Assembly (NCBI GenBank): GCA_019695295.1
Contig: JAIBAH010000008.1
Location: 1 to 64,000, forward strand
From: Bacteroidia bacterium
GTDB lineage: Bacteria; Bacteroidota; Bacteroidia; J057
Direction of reading: 5' to 3'
Length of the DNA: 64,000 bases
In this document: piece by piece, positions 43,399 through 51,787 of the stretch
Position numbering within the stretch: the stretch's first letter is position 1
How the letters are laid out: each line of letters opens with the position of its first letter
The notes under the pieces: model-generated
The model's input: the letters and a program-made list of their open reading frames with translations, nothing else
What the model was told of the DNA's origin: nothing
The model's database searches: none
Made by a program: the position numbers and the translations under genes

Positions 43399-44091
43399 AT
43401 GGGATATCAGTCTGAATTTAAATCAATTAAGGAATGGGCAGTAGAAGACAGGCCCAGAGAAAAAATGCTAACCAAAGGCGTCGAAGCGTTAACCGACGCA
43501 GAATTACTCGCTGTTTTACTTGCAACCGGTACAAGAGAGATGTCTGCACTGGATCTGGCAAAAAAAATCATTCAGGATTTGGGGGGATTTGGACAGGTAG
43601 CAAGAGCAAGTGCCAAAAAACTCATGACGATTAAAGGCATCGGGGAAGCCAAAGCCCTCACGATTACTGCTGCTCTGGAACTGGGACGAAGAAAAGCACG
43701 GGAAGAAGTATTTTCTCTGCAAATCAAAAGTTCTGAAACCGCCGCCCGCTATCTCATGGAAAAAATCGGTGACAGTGAGCAGGAAATTTTTTATGTATTG
43801 TTTCTGGACCGGAAAAACGCCATCAAATCAGAAAAAATGATTTCACTGGGAAGTATTTCCGCAACCCTGATAGATACAAGGGTAGTCATGAAGGAAGCAG
43901 TTCAACACCTGGCTTCTTCCATGATTGTCTCTCATAATCACCCTTCAGGCAATCTTCAGCCTTCGCAGGCAGACATTGAGATTACCAAAAAACTCAAGGA
44001 GGCCGGCAAAATCTTTGACATTCCCATAATTGACCATATCATTGTATCTTCAAAAGGATATTACTCTTTCGCCGACAATGGCTCTCTGTAA
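43399..44091 (+). CDS. radC: RadC family JAB-domain protein
   Basis: A 230-residue protein of the RadC family. An N-terminal helix-hairpin-helix part (LMTIKGIGEAKALTITAALELGRR, residues ~75-98, read as a segment) precedes a JAB metalloprotease domain with the metal ligands in SHNHPSGNLQPSQAD (His-x-His plus Asp, ~176-190) and a Glu in VVMKEAVQHLA. The early idea that RadC acts in DNA repair was not confirmed; its role is uncertain. Chromosomal genes like this are common in Bacteroidota, so the gene alone does not mark a mobile element. Promoter element 30 bp upstream. ATG start. Confidence 0.95.
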   Translation: MGYQSEFKSIKEWAVEDRPREKMLTKGVEALTDAELLAVLLATGTREMSALDLAKKIIQDLGGFGQVARASAKKLMTIKGIGEAKALTITAALELGRRKAREEVFSLQIKSSETAARYLMEKIGDSEQEIFYVLFLDRKNAIKSEKMISLGSISATLIDTRVVMKEAVQHLASSMIVSHNHPSGNLQPSQADIEITKKLKEAGKIFDIPIIDHIIVSSKGYYSFADNGSL

Positions 44092-44132
44092 ACAAATACC
44101 TCAGGGAAAAACTCAGCACGAACTCCTGAGCT

Positions 44133-44159
44133 CCAGGCAGGTGAAAAACACCTGCCTGG
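44133..44159. repeat. 11-bp perfect hairpin after radC
   Basis: Arms CCAGGCAGGTG and CACCTGCCTGG around an AAAAA loop. There is no T-run behind it, so it is not a canonical terminator. It lies in a 177-bp gap between convergent radC and the glycosyltransferase gene, next to the TTCGACAGGTTCAG-like sequence at 44197-44212. Confidence 0.6.
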
Positions 44160-44268
44160 GCCAACGGAAAGCCCACCTTTCGAATGGCTTCACGCCTTCG
44201 ACAGGTTCAGCCAAAAAAGAAATCGTTTCGAGAATTTTCAACCACTCGAATGGTAGTATATAAAAACA

Positions 44269-45306
44269 TCAGATAGCCCTGTGTATAAACTCCCGGTACT
44301 CGTCTATCGTCCGGCTGATTTCATATACAAAAGGGGTATAATCCGGCTTCGGTAAAGATAGCCAGTATTTCGCCTGCGTAACCAAAGCATTTATCTCTTC
44401 AGAAGCAAAAGTTTTGGGGGTATCCGGTAGATAACCCACCGGCTTTGCCACGATGTAGCAGCCACAGGCAAGCGCCTCCCAGTAAGCTACTCCCTGACCT
44501 TCATACTCAGAAGTGTGCAGCAGAATCCTGCTGTTCCTTAGCTGTTCATACACCTGCTCATGCCCCAAACGGCCTGCCAAAACGACATTATCCGACAGCC
44601 CGGCTATATCAATCTGACGCTGAAGCGCTTCCCTTTCCGGGCCATCACCCATGATTAATGCCCGTATTGACGGAAAATCTGCTTTTAATACTCCCACTAT
44701 CTCCACGAATTGCTCATAATGTTTTAAACGAGTCAATGACCCCAAACCCACAACATCAATAGTCCTTTGAGGATTCACTCCCGAAAAGGCAGGGATTGAA
44801 AGCCCAAGCGGAATAAGTGCTGACGGTTTTAGACGGTGATTTGCCTCAAAATCTCTGGCAAGTGACGGAGAAATCGCTATATAAAATGTATTTTTTTTAA
44901 AAATAAATTCAGGATAACGGTTTTCCTTTTTCGCATCCTGGCCAAATATCCAGCTATCATGCGGAATACGGAATAACCGTCCTGCCAAAGAGCCCATAAA
45001 CGAAGCCTCAGTAACCCAAAAGGAGCTAATCCGCTCAAAAGGGCTTTGCCGGTTCCACCTGAATGCCTGAATCAAAATCCTGAACCAAATCAGAATCCGG
45101 AATGGAAACCGGCGGTTTTTTCCTCCTGCTGCATATACTTCTATTCCATTCCAGTAATAATGCTTTGGGGTGTAAGGATACTGAAAGGTGATAATTTTTA
45201 TTTCAAAAAAACGGGAAGCCTCTTTCACCCAAACCTGAAGATACGGTACACAGGTAGTATCTGACTCATCCTGAGGAAAACCGGGGGTAAGCAGAAGCAA
45301 ACGCAT
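44269..45306 (-). CDS. Glycosyltransferase family 4 (GT-B)
   Basis: A 345-residue cytoplasmic GT-B glycosyltransferase. N-terminal part with LLLLTPGFPQDESDT; C-terminal donor-binding part with VGLGSLTRLKHYEQFVEIV near 190, DGPEREALQRQI near 220, AGRLGHEQVYEQLRNSRILLHTSEYEGQGVAYWEALACG, read as segments, which includes the E-x7-E motif of GT4 (SEYEGQGVAYWEA). Such enzymes build surface polysaccharides or lipid-linked sugars; the acceptor is unknown. It follows murF-alr by 41 bp on the same strand, so the two may form one transcript, but a functional link is only inference. Confidence 0.9.
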   Translation of the reverse strand: MRLLLLTPGFPQDESDTTCVPYLQVWVKEASRFFEIKIITFQYPYTPKHYYWNGIEVYAAGGKNRRFPFRILIWFRILIQAFRWNRQSPFERISSFWVTEASFMGSLAGRLFRIPHDSWIFGQDAKKENRYPEFIFKKNTFYIAISPSLARDFEANHRLKPSALIPLGLSIPAFSGVNPQRTIDVVGLGSLTRLKHYEQFVEIVGVLKADFPSIRALIMGDGPEREALQRQIDIAGLSDNVVLAGRLGHEQVYEQLRNSRILLHTSEYEGQGVAYWEALACGCYIVAKPVGYLPDTPKTFASEEINALVTQAKYWLSLPKPDYTPFVYEISRTIDEYREFIHRAI

Positions 45307-45347
45307 AAAAATTATTTATTTTTAATGATTCCTGTTAATTCCATTTT

Positions 45348-47789
45348 TTACTCCCTCACATAAACCCTTCTGACCCTTGGACTTATCCGCGTCAGGATTT
45401 CATAGGGTATTGTATTTGCCGCCCGCGCCACCTCCGATACAGAACGAAAAGTATTTCCGCTTTGTCCAAACAAAAGCACTTCATCTCCCTCTTTCGCCTC
45501 AGGTATATCCGTAATATCAATCATCATCATATCCATGCAGATTCTGCCAAAAACCGGAGCCGGCTTGTCGTGGACATATAATACTAATTTCCCATTACTC
45601 AGTGACCGGAAAATTCCGTCTGCATATCCGATGGGAATTGTCGCAATACGGGAATTCCGCTCCGTATATTGAGAACGTCCGTATCCAATACTGGTTCCTG
45701 CCGGATACTCATGAATTTGAGAAATCGTGGTAAGCAAAGATCCGATTTCCTTTAAGTCAAAAGGAGTATCTACCGGATTAATCCCATACAAACCAATTCC
45801 AAGCCTTACCATCTCCATAGCATGCTCCGGGAAATGAAGAATTCCGGGAGAATTCAATACATGACGCAACGGATAAATCCCGGTTTGGTCTGAGAAACCC
45901 GAACAGATATCCCTGAAAATCCGGATTTGTTGGAGGGTAAAATCACTCGCATCCTTTTCATCGGCAGCCGCCAGATGTGTCATCAATGAAATTACCTGCA
46001 AATCAGGATATTGAACCAGATAAGTCACTATTTTATCCAAATCCTTTTCCAGAAAGCCCAGCCGCCCCATTCCCGTATCAAACTTGAGGTGTACCGGAAA
46101 CCGGCTTAGTCCTGAAAGGCGGGCTGCACGGATATAGCGGTCCAGCAACCCAAAATCGTAAATTTCCGGCTCAATATTATAACGGGTAAGTGCCTCCATA
46201 CTTTCTCCGTCTGGATTCATCACCATGATGGGCAACTGCACCCCCTTTTCCCTTAACTCAATCCCTTCCGAGGCATAAGCCACAGCCAGATAATCCACTC
46301 CCTCTTTTTCAAGTACCTCAGCGATTTCCCATGTACCACTCCCATAGGAAAAAGCCTTCACCATACACATCATTTTGGTGTTTTTGGGAAGAAGACCCCG
46401 GAAAAAACGGAGATTATGAATCAGTGAATCCAGATTAATCTTAAAAACAGAAGCATTCAGCTTATGATTCATATAGGGGATAATTCTTTCCAGACCGAAC
46501 TGCCTTGCACCTTTTAGTAAAACCGTACTATTCCGAAAATCCTCATACCGGAAAGCCTGAATAAAATCTTCCGTTCTTAAAAAGGCATGGGGAATTGCTT
46601 CATTGACCGGGTTACGCTGATGATAAAAGGTCTCCCCTATTGTATAAATATTTTCTTCCCCGAATATCCCTTCTGCCAGTTTCAATACCTGAATATGCTG
46701 CTGAGTGTGCTGACTTCCCTGATGAAGCATATCTGTCAGAATGAGTTTTTTCTTTTTATGGACAATAGTCTTTTTCAGAATCTCAAATGCATTCATTACA
46801 GAATCAAAATCAGAATTGTAACTATCGTTGATGAGTGTAATTTCCGGATTATCCGTAATCATCTCAGTCCGCATCTGAACCGGATGCAAAAGCATAAGCC
46901 GCTCCTGAATCTGTGAAATATCCATCCCCAGCATTTTTGCCATCAAAATACACAAAGCGGCATTTTCTCTGTCGGCAGCTGTTTTAAACATTTGTGTAAG
47001 CTGAAGTCCGCTAAGGTCTATTTTCCCGTTTTCCCGTATGTAATCTTCAAATGTAACCGGAGGCCTCAGCCCATCTCCGGAAACCACCTTGTTTACGCTT
47101 TCCTGCTCTCCCGAACACACCCACTGAGACACATACGCAAAAAGAGAAATCTTTTGGCGTATCTTCTCCTCCATGGACGGAAAACCATCAGCATGAGCCG
47201 TACCCATATGCGTAAGTATCCCCATCGTAGGCTGAATCATTTCCCTGAGAATTTCCATTTCGCCCATACGGGAAATTCCGGCTTCAATAATTGCAACCTG
47301 TGCCTGAAAATTCATTTGAAGAAGTGAAACAGGAACTCCCAGCTGACTATTGTAGCTCATCGGGCTTTTCACTACCTGAAATACACCCTCTATCAGCGTA
47401 GTCAACCACTCTTTTACGGTTGTTTTCCCGTTACTTCCGGTAATAGCAATTACAGGATAGTGAAATCTCATACGGTGAAAATGTGCCCATACCTGAAGGC
47501 TGTCAATCGTATTTTCTACGAGTATATAATTAATCCCTCTTACTTCAGGCACTTTATCCACAATGAAATTCCTTACTCCTTTTTCATACGCATTATAAAT
47601 AAAATCGTGTCCGTCCCGGTTTTGGGTCCGTATTGCGATAAACAGCGTCCGGTTTCCGTACTGAATATACCTGCTGTCAAATGAAAGATACTGAAGGGCC
47701 TCCTGCTCCGGATAACCCTGAAATAAATCTTTGGCAGATACGACCTGTGCTATCTCAGGAAGGGTATATGGAACACCTATTATACTCAT
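45348..47789 (-). CDS. murF-alr: Bifunctional MurF ligase / alanine racemase
   Basis: An 813-residue fusion. Residues ~1-440 are MurF, which adds D-Ala-D-Ala to the tripeptide: N-terminal FDSRYIQYGNRTLFIAIR, P-loop AITGSNGKTTVKEWL near 115, and NDSYNSDFDSVMNAFE near 317. Residues ~445-813 are a PLP-dependent alanine racemase: MVKAFSYGSGTWE with the PLP Lys near 482, and RSQYTERNSRIATIPIGYADG with the catalytic Tyr near 715. The fusion is known in Bacteroidota and couples making D-Ala with using it. It complements the dcw operon, which lacks murF. ATG at 47789; no promoter element was identified. Confidence 0.97.
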   Translation of the reverse strand: MSIIGVPYTLPEIAQVVSAKDLFQGYPEQEALQYLSFDSRYIQYGNRTLFIAIRTQNRDGHDFIYNAYEKGVRNFIVDKVPEVRGINYILVENTIDSLQVWAHFHRMRFHYPVIAITGSNGKTTVKEWLTTLIEGVFQVVKSPMSYNSQLGVPVSLLQMNFQAQVAIIEAGISRMGEMEILREMIQPTMGILTHMGTAHADGFPSMEEKIRQKISLFAYVSQWVCSGEQESVNKVVSGDGLRPPVTFEDYIRENGKIDLSGLQLTQMFKTAADRENAALCILMAKMLGMDISQIQERLMLLHPVQMRTEMITDNPEITLINDSYNSDFDSVMNAFEILKKTIVHKKKKLILTDMLHQGSQHTQQHIQVLKLAEGIFGEENIYTIGETFYHQRNPVNEAIPHAFLRTEDFIQAFRYEDFRNSTVLLKGARQFGLERIIPYMNHKLNASVFKINLDSLIHNLRFFRGLLPKNTKMMCMVKAFSYGSGTWEIAEVLEKEGVDYLAVAYASEGIELREKGVQLPIMVMNPDGESMEALTRYNIEPEIYDFGLLDRYIRAARLSGLSRFPVHLKFDTGMGRLGFLEKDLDKIVTYLVQYPDLQVISLMTHLAAADEKDASDFTLQQIRIFRDICSGFSDQTGIYPLRHVLNSPGILHFPEHAMEMVRLGIGLYGINPVDTPFDLKEIGSLLTTISQIHEYPAGTSIGYGRSQYTERNSRIATIPIGYADGIFRSLSNGKLVLYVHDKPAPVFGRICMDMMMIDITDIPEAKEGDEVLLFGQSGNTFRSVSEVARAANTIPYEILTRISPRVRRVYVRE

Positions 47790-48137
47790 GTGTGATAGAA
47801 GTGAAACGGATAATATATTAAAGAAAATATCTTTTTTGTGCGTTTTTTAGAGAAAATCAATGCAAAAACCCCAAAGAACTGATTTTTCCCCTTGCAATTT
47901 TTCTCCTAAACATCAATGATACTGTAAAAGTATATTTTTTTAAGAATGAATACGAAAAAAATAATATAAAAATAAAGATTTCATTCACAAAGTCAAGTCA
48001 TAATATGCAAAAAGACAAATTCCATTGTATAGTTTCTTATCATAATTAATTTTGAGGACATCTCAACAGCCAATAAAATCAATCGTATGAAAAAATAATT
48101 ATGTACTTTTGCAGTGCCTATTTTTAAATGAATCCAT
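47790..48137. other. Divergent intergenic region between murF-alr and ACR3
   Basis: 348 AT-rich bp. It contains the plus-strand -7 element at 48104-48111. Nothing else structured was seen. Confidence 0.5.
48104..48111 (+). promoter_or_regulatory. -7 promoter element of the arsenic-type genes
   Basis: TACTTTTG, an exact consensus match, ends 26 bp before the ACR3 ATG. Confidence 0.55.
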
Positions 48138-49181
48138 ATGAATCCAAAACTGAAATTTATTGACAGATATTTAACCCTTTGGATATTTCTCGCAATGATA
48201 ACCGGAGTACTGACAGGTTATTTATTCCCGGAAGTTGCCAGATTTATTGACATTCTTTCCTCAGGCACAACCAATATTCCATTAGCAGTCGGACTGATTC
48301 TGATGATGTACCCCCCGCTTGCAAAAGTAGATTTCAGGAAAATTCCGCTCATATTCAAAAAACCCGGATTACTCCTGACCTCCCTGTTTATCACCTGGAT
48401 TGCAGGCCCCTTTTTAATGTTTTTACTCTCCATTCTCTTCCTCAAAGACTACCCCGAATATATGACAGGCCTTATCATTATCGGCCTTGCCCCCTGTATT
48501 GCGATGGTAATTGTATGGAATGACCTCGCAGGAGGAGACCGAGAGTTTTGTGCCGGATTAGTGGGAATCAACAGCCTTTTACAGGTTTTCTTTTTCAGTT
48601 TGTATGCCTATTTTTACCTTGAAATCATGCTTCCTCTGTTTGGAATCAAGGGTTTATCCATTGATATTACAATCGTAGATATTGCCAAAACCGTAGGCCT
48701 CTACCTGGGATTGCCATTTGCTTTGGCAGTACTGAGCAGAATTATGTTAATCAGAGTTAAGGGCGAAACCTGGTTTAACAGAGCCTTTATTCCCAGAATA
48801 TCACCGATTACTCTCTATGCATTATTATTTACGATTGTAGTAATGTTTAGCCTCAAGGGAGCCATGATTGTCCGGATTCCCATGGACGTAATCAGAGTAG
48901 CGATTCCTCTTGTCATATTTTTTCTTATAATGTTCTTTTTGATGTTCTGGGTCAGTAAATCCCTCGGAGCGTCTTATAAAGAAACCGCTACCGTATCATT
49001 TACTGCATCAGGAAACAATTTTGAACTTGCAATTGCCGTGGCTATCGGTGTATTCGGCGTGAACAGCGGTCAGGCTTTTGCCGGTGTAATTGGCCCTTTG
49101 GTAGAAGTTCCCGTTTTAATCCTGCTGGTAAAAGTCTCCCTGTACTTAAAAGACAAGTACTTTCATCCTGTCTCTCAATAA
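48138..49181 (+). CDS. acr3: ACR3-family arsenite efflux permease
   Basis: A 347-residue inner membrane protein with ten expected helices that exports As(III)-type oxyanions. It has the ACR3 start KLKFIDRYLTLWIFLAMITGVLTGYLFP, a Pro-rich LMMYPPLAKVDF turn, APCIAMVIVWNDLAGGD with the conserved Cys (residue ~117), and ASGNNFELAIAVAIGVFG near 290, read as segments. The Cys and the WN.LA motif are those of functional ACR3 proteins. The next gene is a low-molecular-weight phosphatase-type arsenate reductase, 17 bp away. No ArsR repressor is encoded in the window next to it, so the control is unknown. ATG at 48138, an out-of-frame ATG lies ten bases upstream. Confidence 0.92.
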   Translation: MNPKLKFIDRYLTLWIFLAMITGVLTGYLFPEVARFIDILSSGTTNIPLAVGLILMMYPPLAKVDFRKIPLIFKKPGLLLTSLFITWIAGPFLMFLLSILFLKDYPEYMTGLIIIGLAPCIAMVIVWNDLAGGDREFCAGLVGINSLLQVFFFSLYAYFYLEIMLPLFGIKGLSIDITIVDIAKTVGLYLGLPFALAVLSRIMLIRVKGETWFNRAFIPRISPITLYALLFTIVVMFSLKGAMIVRIPMDVIRVAIPLVIFFLIMFFLMFWVSKSLGASYKETATVSFTASGNNFELAIAVAIGVFGVNSGQAFAGVIGPLVEVPVLILLVKVSLYLKDKYFHPVSQ

Positions 49182-49198
49182 GCATAAAACAGAAAAAT

Positions 49199-49810
49199 AT
49201 GATGTTTGAAAAACTCCGGAATAGCATTAACGGCCTCGAAAAAAGCCTTATTACTCCAGAACGAAAAGCGGTTTTAAGGCCTTTGATTGAATATATTCAG
49301 ACCAAAAAAGACAGAGATGAGGCTATTCGCCTGAATTTCATCTGTACCCACAATTCCCGAAGGAGTCATTTATCCCAGATATGGGCGCAGACAATGGCTT
49401 ATCATGTTGGACTCAAAAATATCTTTTGCTACTCAGGCGGAACAGAAGCGACAGCAATGTTTCCCAAAATAGCTGAAACCTTAACTCTTCAGGGATTTCA
49501 GATTCAAAAACTAAGCGAAGGCGAAAATCCCGTTTATGCCATCAAATTTTCCCCGAACGAAAGCCCCGTAATTGGTTTTTCAAAAGTGTACAGCAGCGAC
49601 TTTAACCCCCGTACTCTGTTTGGCGCAATCATGACCTGCGACAATGCGGATGAAGGCTGCCCTTTTGTAATTGGTGCAGAAGCCCGTTTTCCGGTAAAGT
49701 ACAATGACCCGAAAGCCTTTGACGGCACCGAACTGATGGACAGTAAGTACGCAGAACGAAGTCTGGAAATTGCTCAGGAAATGCTATACGTTTTTTCCTG
49801 TATCCACTGA
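49199..49810 (+). CDS. Arsenate reductase-like low-MW phosphatase
   Basis: A 203-residue protein of the low-molecular-weight tyrosine phosphatase fold, a common partner of ACR3 in Bacteroidota. The N-terminal ~45 residues form an extension with an RLNFICTHNSRRSHLSQIWAQ loop: the Cys-x5-Arg signature (CTHNSRR) supplies the catalytic Cys and the phosphate/arsenate-binding Arg. A second Cys in FCYSGG (~80) and one in MTCDNADEGCPF (~145) could take part in thiol relay, as in Bacillus ArsC. It follows acr3 by 17 bp, so coupled expression is likely. Arsenate reduction is inferred from fold and neighbour. Confidence 0.88.
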   Translation: MMFEKLRNSINGLEKSLITPERKAVLRPLIEYIQTKKDRDEAIRLNFICTHNSRRSHLSQIWAQTMAYHVGLKNIFCYSGGTEATAMFPKIAETLTLQGFQIQKLSEGENPVYAIKFSPNESPVIGFSKVYSSDFNPRTLFGAIMTCDNADEGCPFVIGAEARFPVKYNDPKAFDGTELMDSKYAERSLEIAQEMLYVFSCIH

Positions 49811-49837
49811 TTTTGGAAACGTTAGTACTTCAACAGA

Positions 49838-50215
49838 ATGAAAGCATTATTTGCGGTTTTTTCCCTGCTTCTTCTTTTCGCCTGTGGGAATCAGCCCGCC
49901 CGTAAAAACGAAAATACGCATTTCCCCGTCAAAGATACTGCCGGGCTTCGGCTACTTATTACCGGTATCCCGCCCGTTCCTGAGTATGAAAATGCCCGTG
50001 ATACAATCGCCCGAAAATGGGGAATTCAATTTATATGGGTTGCCGGATGTATCGTTTCAGAAAAGCTCGCCGATAGCATTGACCGTTGCAATCTGGAAAT
50101 GGAAAAAAGAATGCAGGAAAAATACGGAAAAGACTGGTATCTGCAGTTTGATAAAGATATCCGGAATCAAATCATAGCGGATAGTCTCAGAAATCATATC
50201 AGTAAAAAACTTTAA
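49838..50215 (+). CDS. Small lipoprotein downstream of arsenic genes
   Basis: A 125-residue lipoprotein: signal KALFAVFSLLLLFAC with lipobox LFAC (Cys ~16). The mature part has one later Cys pair (VAGCIVSE and DRCNLEME) that could bind thiol-reactive metals, and ends in a charged helix (DKDIRNQIIADSLRNHISKKL read as segments). No family is recognised. It lies 27 bp after the arsenate reductase gene in the same direction, so it is probably part of the same transcript. A role in periplasmic arsenite or phosphate handling is a guess; it could equally be unrelated. Confidence 0.75.
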   Translation: MKALFAVFSLLLLFACGNQPARKNENTHFPVKDTAGLRLLITGIPPVPEYENARDTIARKWGIQFIWVAGCIVSEKLADSIDRCNLEMEKRMQEKYGKDWYLQFDKDIRNQIIADSLRNHISKKL

Positions 50216-50346
50216 CTTTTTATTGTTTTTTTGGGTGAAAACCGGAAATTACTCCTACTTTCTATATCCCGGACTTCATAAAATCCTCAAACCGGATTTC
50301 TCTCAGGAAAATGCCCCTTTCTATAAACCAATTCAAAAAATATGTT

Positions 50347-50354
50347 TACTTTTG
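50347..50354 (+). promoter_or_regulatory. -7 promoter element that decides the GNAT start
   Basis: TACTTTTG, an exact consensus match, ends 29 bp before the ATG at 50384 and overlaps the first codons of a longer open frame starting at 50342. It therefore supports the downstream start. Confidence 0.55.
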
Positions 50355-50383
50355 TGCATCGTAAACTATTAGCAATAACAGAA

Positions 50384-50836
50384 ATGCTTGAGTGGATAAA
50401 AACAACCTCTGAAAATGAAGACTTTGGAAAATTAGTCAGGGAACTGGATGCTGACCTCAGGATTCGGGACGGAGAAGAACATGCTTTTTATGCGCAATTT
50501 AATAAAACGGCTTCCATTAAACATGTAATTGTAGCGTATGACCAGAATATTGCTGTGGGTTGCGGTGCAATAAAAGTATTTTCAGAAGATACTATGGAGG
50601 TGAAAAGAATGTATGTTCTGCCTGAAAGAAGAGGCGAGGGCATTGCTTCCATTATACTGGCTGCCCTCGAAGAGTGGTGTAAATCACTGGGATATTACAG
50701 ATGTGTACTGGAAACCGGAAAGAAACAACCCGAAGCAATCAGACTCTATCAAAAAAACGGATATCATCTGATACCCAATTACGGACAATATCTGAATGTG
50801 GAAAACAGCGTTTGCTTTGAAAAACGAATCCTTTAA
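50384..50836 (+). CDS. GNAT family N-acetyltransferase
   Basis: A 150-residue acetyltransferase. Start at 50384 (MLEWIKTTSENEDFGKLV), because the -7 promoter box lies inside the longer frame. The acetyl-CoA site is in VKRMYVLPERRGEGIASIILAAL (residues ~70-92), with the R/Q-x-x-G-x-G/A pattern RRGEGIA. The strand HVIVAYDQNIAVGCGAIK and the C-terminal CVLETGKKQPEAIRLYQKNGY are typical of GNAT. Substrate unknown. The DUF1801 gene follows 10 bp after the stop, so the pair probably shares a transcript. Confidence 0.88.
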   Translation: MLEWIKTTSENEDFGKLVRELDADLRIRDGEEHAFYAQFNKTASIKHVIVAYDQNIAVGCGAIKVFSEDTMEVKRMYVLPERRGEGIASIILAALEEWCKSLGYYRCVLETGKKQPEAIRLYQKNGYHLIPNYGQYLNVENSVCFEKRIL

Positions 50837-50846
50837 ATTATACGAA

Positions 50847-51242
50847 ATGATGAACGCGGTATTCAATACTATTGATGAATATATCCTCAGCTTTCCGCCT
50901 GAGATACAAAACCGGCTCACAGAAGTCCGGAAGACAATTCAGGAAGCGGCACCCGAAGCAACAGAAGCGATAAAGTATGCTATCCCTACTTTTGTTCTGA
51001 ACGGAAATCTTGTGCATTTCGCCGCCTTCAAAAATCATATCGGATTTTATCCGGTCCCTTCCGGACTCAGTGCCTTTCAGGAAGAACTCTCCCTGTACAA
51101 GCAAGGAAAAGGCTCCGTTCAGTTTCCACTCAATCAGCCTTTGCCTTTGGACCTGATTACGAGAATCGTACAATTCAGGGTAGCGGAAAACGCAGAAAAA
51201 GCCAAACATAAAAAGCCGTTCAAAGGCAAACAATCGATTTAA
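50847..51242 (+). CDS. DUF1801 protein
   Basis: A 131-residue protein of the DUF1801 (YdhG-like) family, small alpha/beta proteins of uncertain role; some have been proposed as iron-binding. Start at the ATG at 50847 (MMNAVFNTIDEYIL); a longer frame would overlap the GNAT gene by 40 bp. Typical parts: EIQNRLTEVRKTIQEAAPEATEAIKYAIPTFVLNG read as segments, NHIGFYPVPSGL and the KGSVQFPLNQPLPLDLITRIVQFRV stretch with the conserved GS.QFP motif. The Lys-rich tail is common. It precedes a second DUF1801 gene, 13 bp away. Confidence 0.9.
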   Translation: MMNAVFNTIDEYILSFPPEIQNRLTEVRKTIQEAAPEATEAIKYAIPTFVLNGNLVHFAAFKNHIGFYPVPSGLSAFQEELSLYKQGKGSVQFPLNQPLPLDLITRIVQFRVAENAEKAKHKKPFKGKQSI

Positions 51243-51255
51243 TACAGTTGAAATT

Positions 51256-51669
51256 ATGGCAAAAAATCAAAAGCCTTCTCAGCCGGAAACGGTAGCTGAG
51301 TTTTGCGCACGGATAGAACATCCTTTGATAGAAGCAATCCTGACGCTGAGGGAAATTATCCTTGGTACGGATACGGAAATAGAGGAACATATAAAATGGA
51401 ACTCTCTTGCTTTTTACTATAAAGGCGAGATGAAGCCTTTTGCTCCCCGTGAATATAAAAGAGACATCGTGGTTTTTAATCTTCATAAAAATGAATTCAT
51501 TTTACTGATTTTCCCCACAGGTGCAAAGATAGAAGATACAAGCGGCCTTCTTCAGGGAAACTTTCCGGACAGCAGAAAGGTCATCCGGTTTACGTCCTCA
51601 GAAGAAGTCAGTGCAGGAGCAGAAGCCTTACAAAATATTCTCAGGAAATGGCTTTCCATGATTGATTAA
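51256..51669 (+). CDS. DUF1801 protein, divergent copy
   Basis: A 137-residue protein of the same family as the gene before it but only distantly similar. Recognisable features: VAEFCARIEHPLIEAILTLREIILG, EEHIKWNSLAFYYKGEM in place of the usual KYAIP segment, and DTSGLLQGNFPDSRKVIRFTSSEEV. The two are not recent duplicates. The gene is 13 bp after the first one. Function unknown; cytoplasmic. Start at the ATG at 51256. A convergent terminator follows. Confidence 0.85.
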   Translation: MAKNQKPSQPETVAEFCARIEHPLIEAILTLREIILGTDTEIEEHIKWNSLAFYYKGEMKPFAPREYKRDIVVFNLHKNEFILLIFPTGAKIEDTSGLLQGNFPDSRKVIRFTSSEEVSAGAEALQNILRKWLSMID

Positions 51670-51687
51670 TAAACCTATTTCCAGGTG

Positions 51688-51750
51688 AAAAAAATCCGCT
51701 GACATCTGAATGGAAACGATAACCGTACTCCCATTTCAGAAATCAGCGGA
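51688..51750 (-). terminator. Terminator of the transaldolase gene
   Basis: On the minus strand an imperfect ~19-bp stem (51731-51750 with 51695-51713, one bulge and a few mismatches) around a 17-nt loop, followed by seven T residues. It serves the gene at 51788-52435 and separates it from the convergent DUF1801 pair. Confidence 0.7.
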
Positions 51751-51787
51751 AAAAATATTTCCGTATCTGGCCCTTTTCGAATCAGTT

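Noticed and set aside
43399-44091. RadC as a sign of a mobile island or phage
   Set aside because: RadC is common in Bacteroidota chromosomes, and no integrase, phage gene or attachment repeat is near it.
44133-44159. Hairpin after radC considered as a terminator
   Set aside because: There is no run of T residues behind the stem on either strand, so termination is unsupported.
46587-47327. Plus-strand open frames opposite murF-alr
   Set aside because: They are antisense to conserved Mur ligase and PLP-domain sequence and lack supporting signals.
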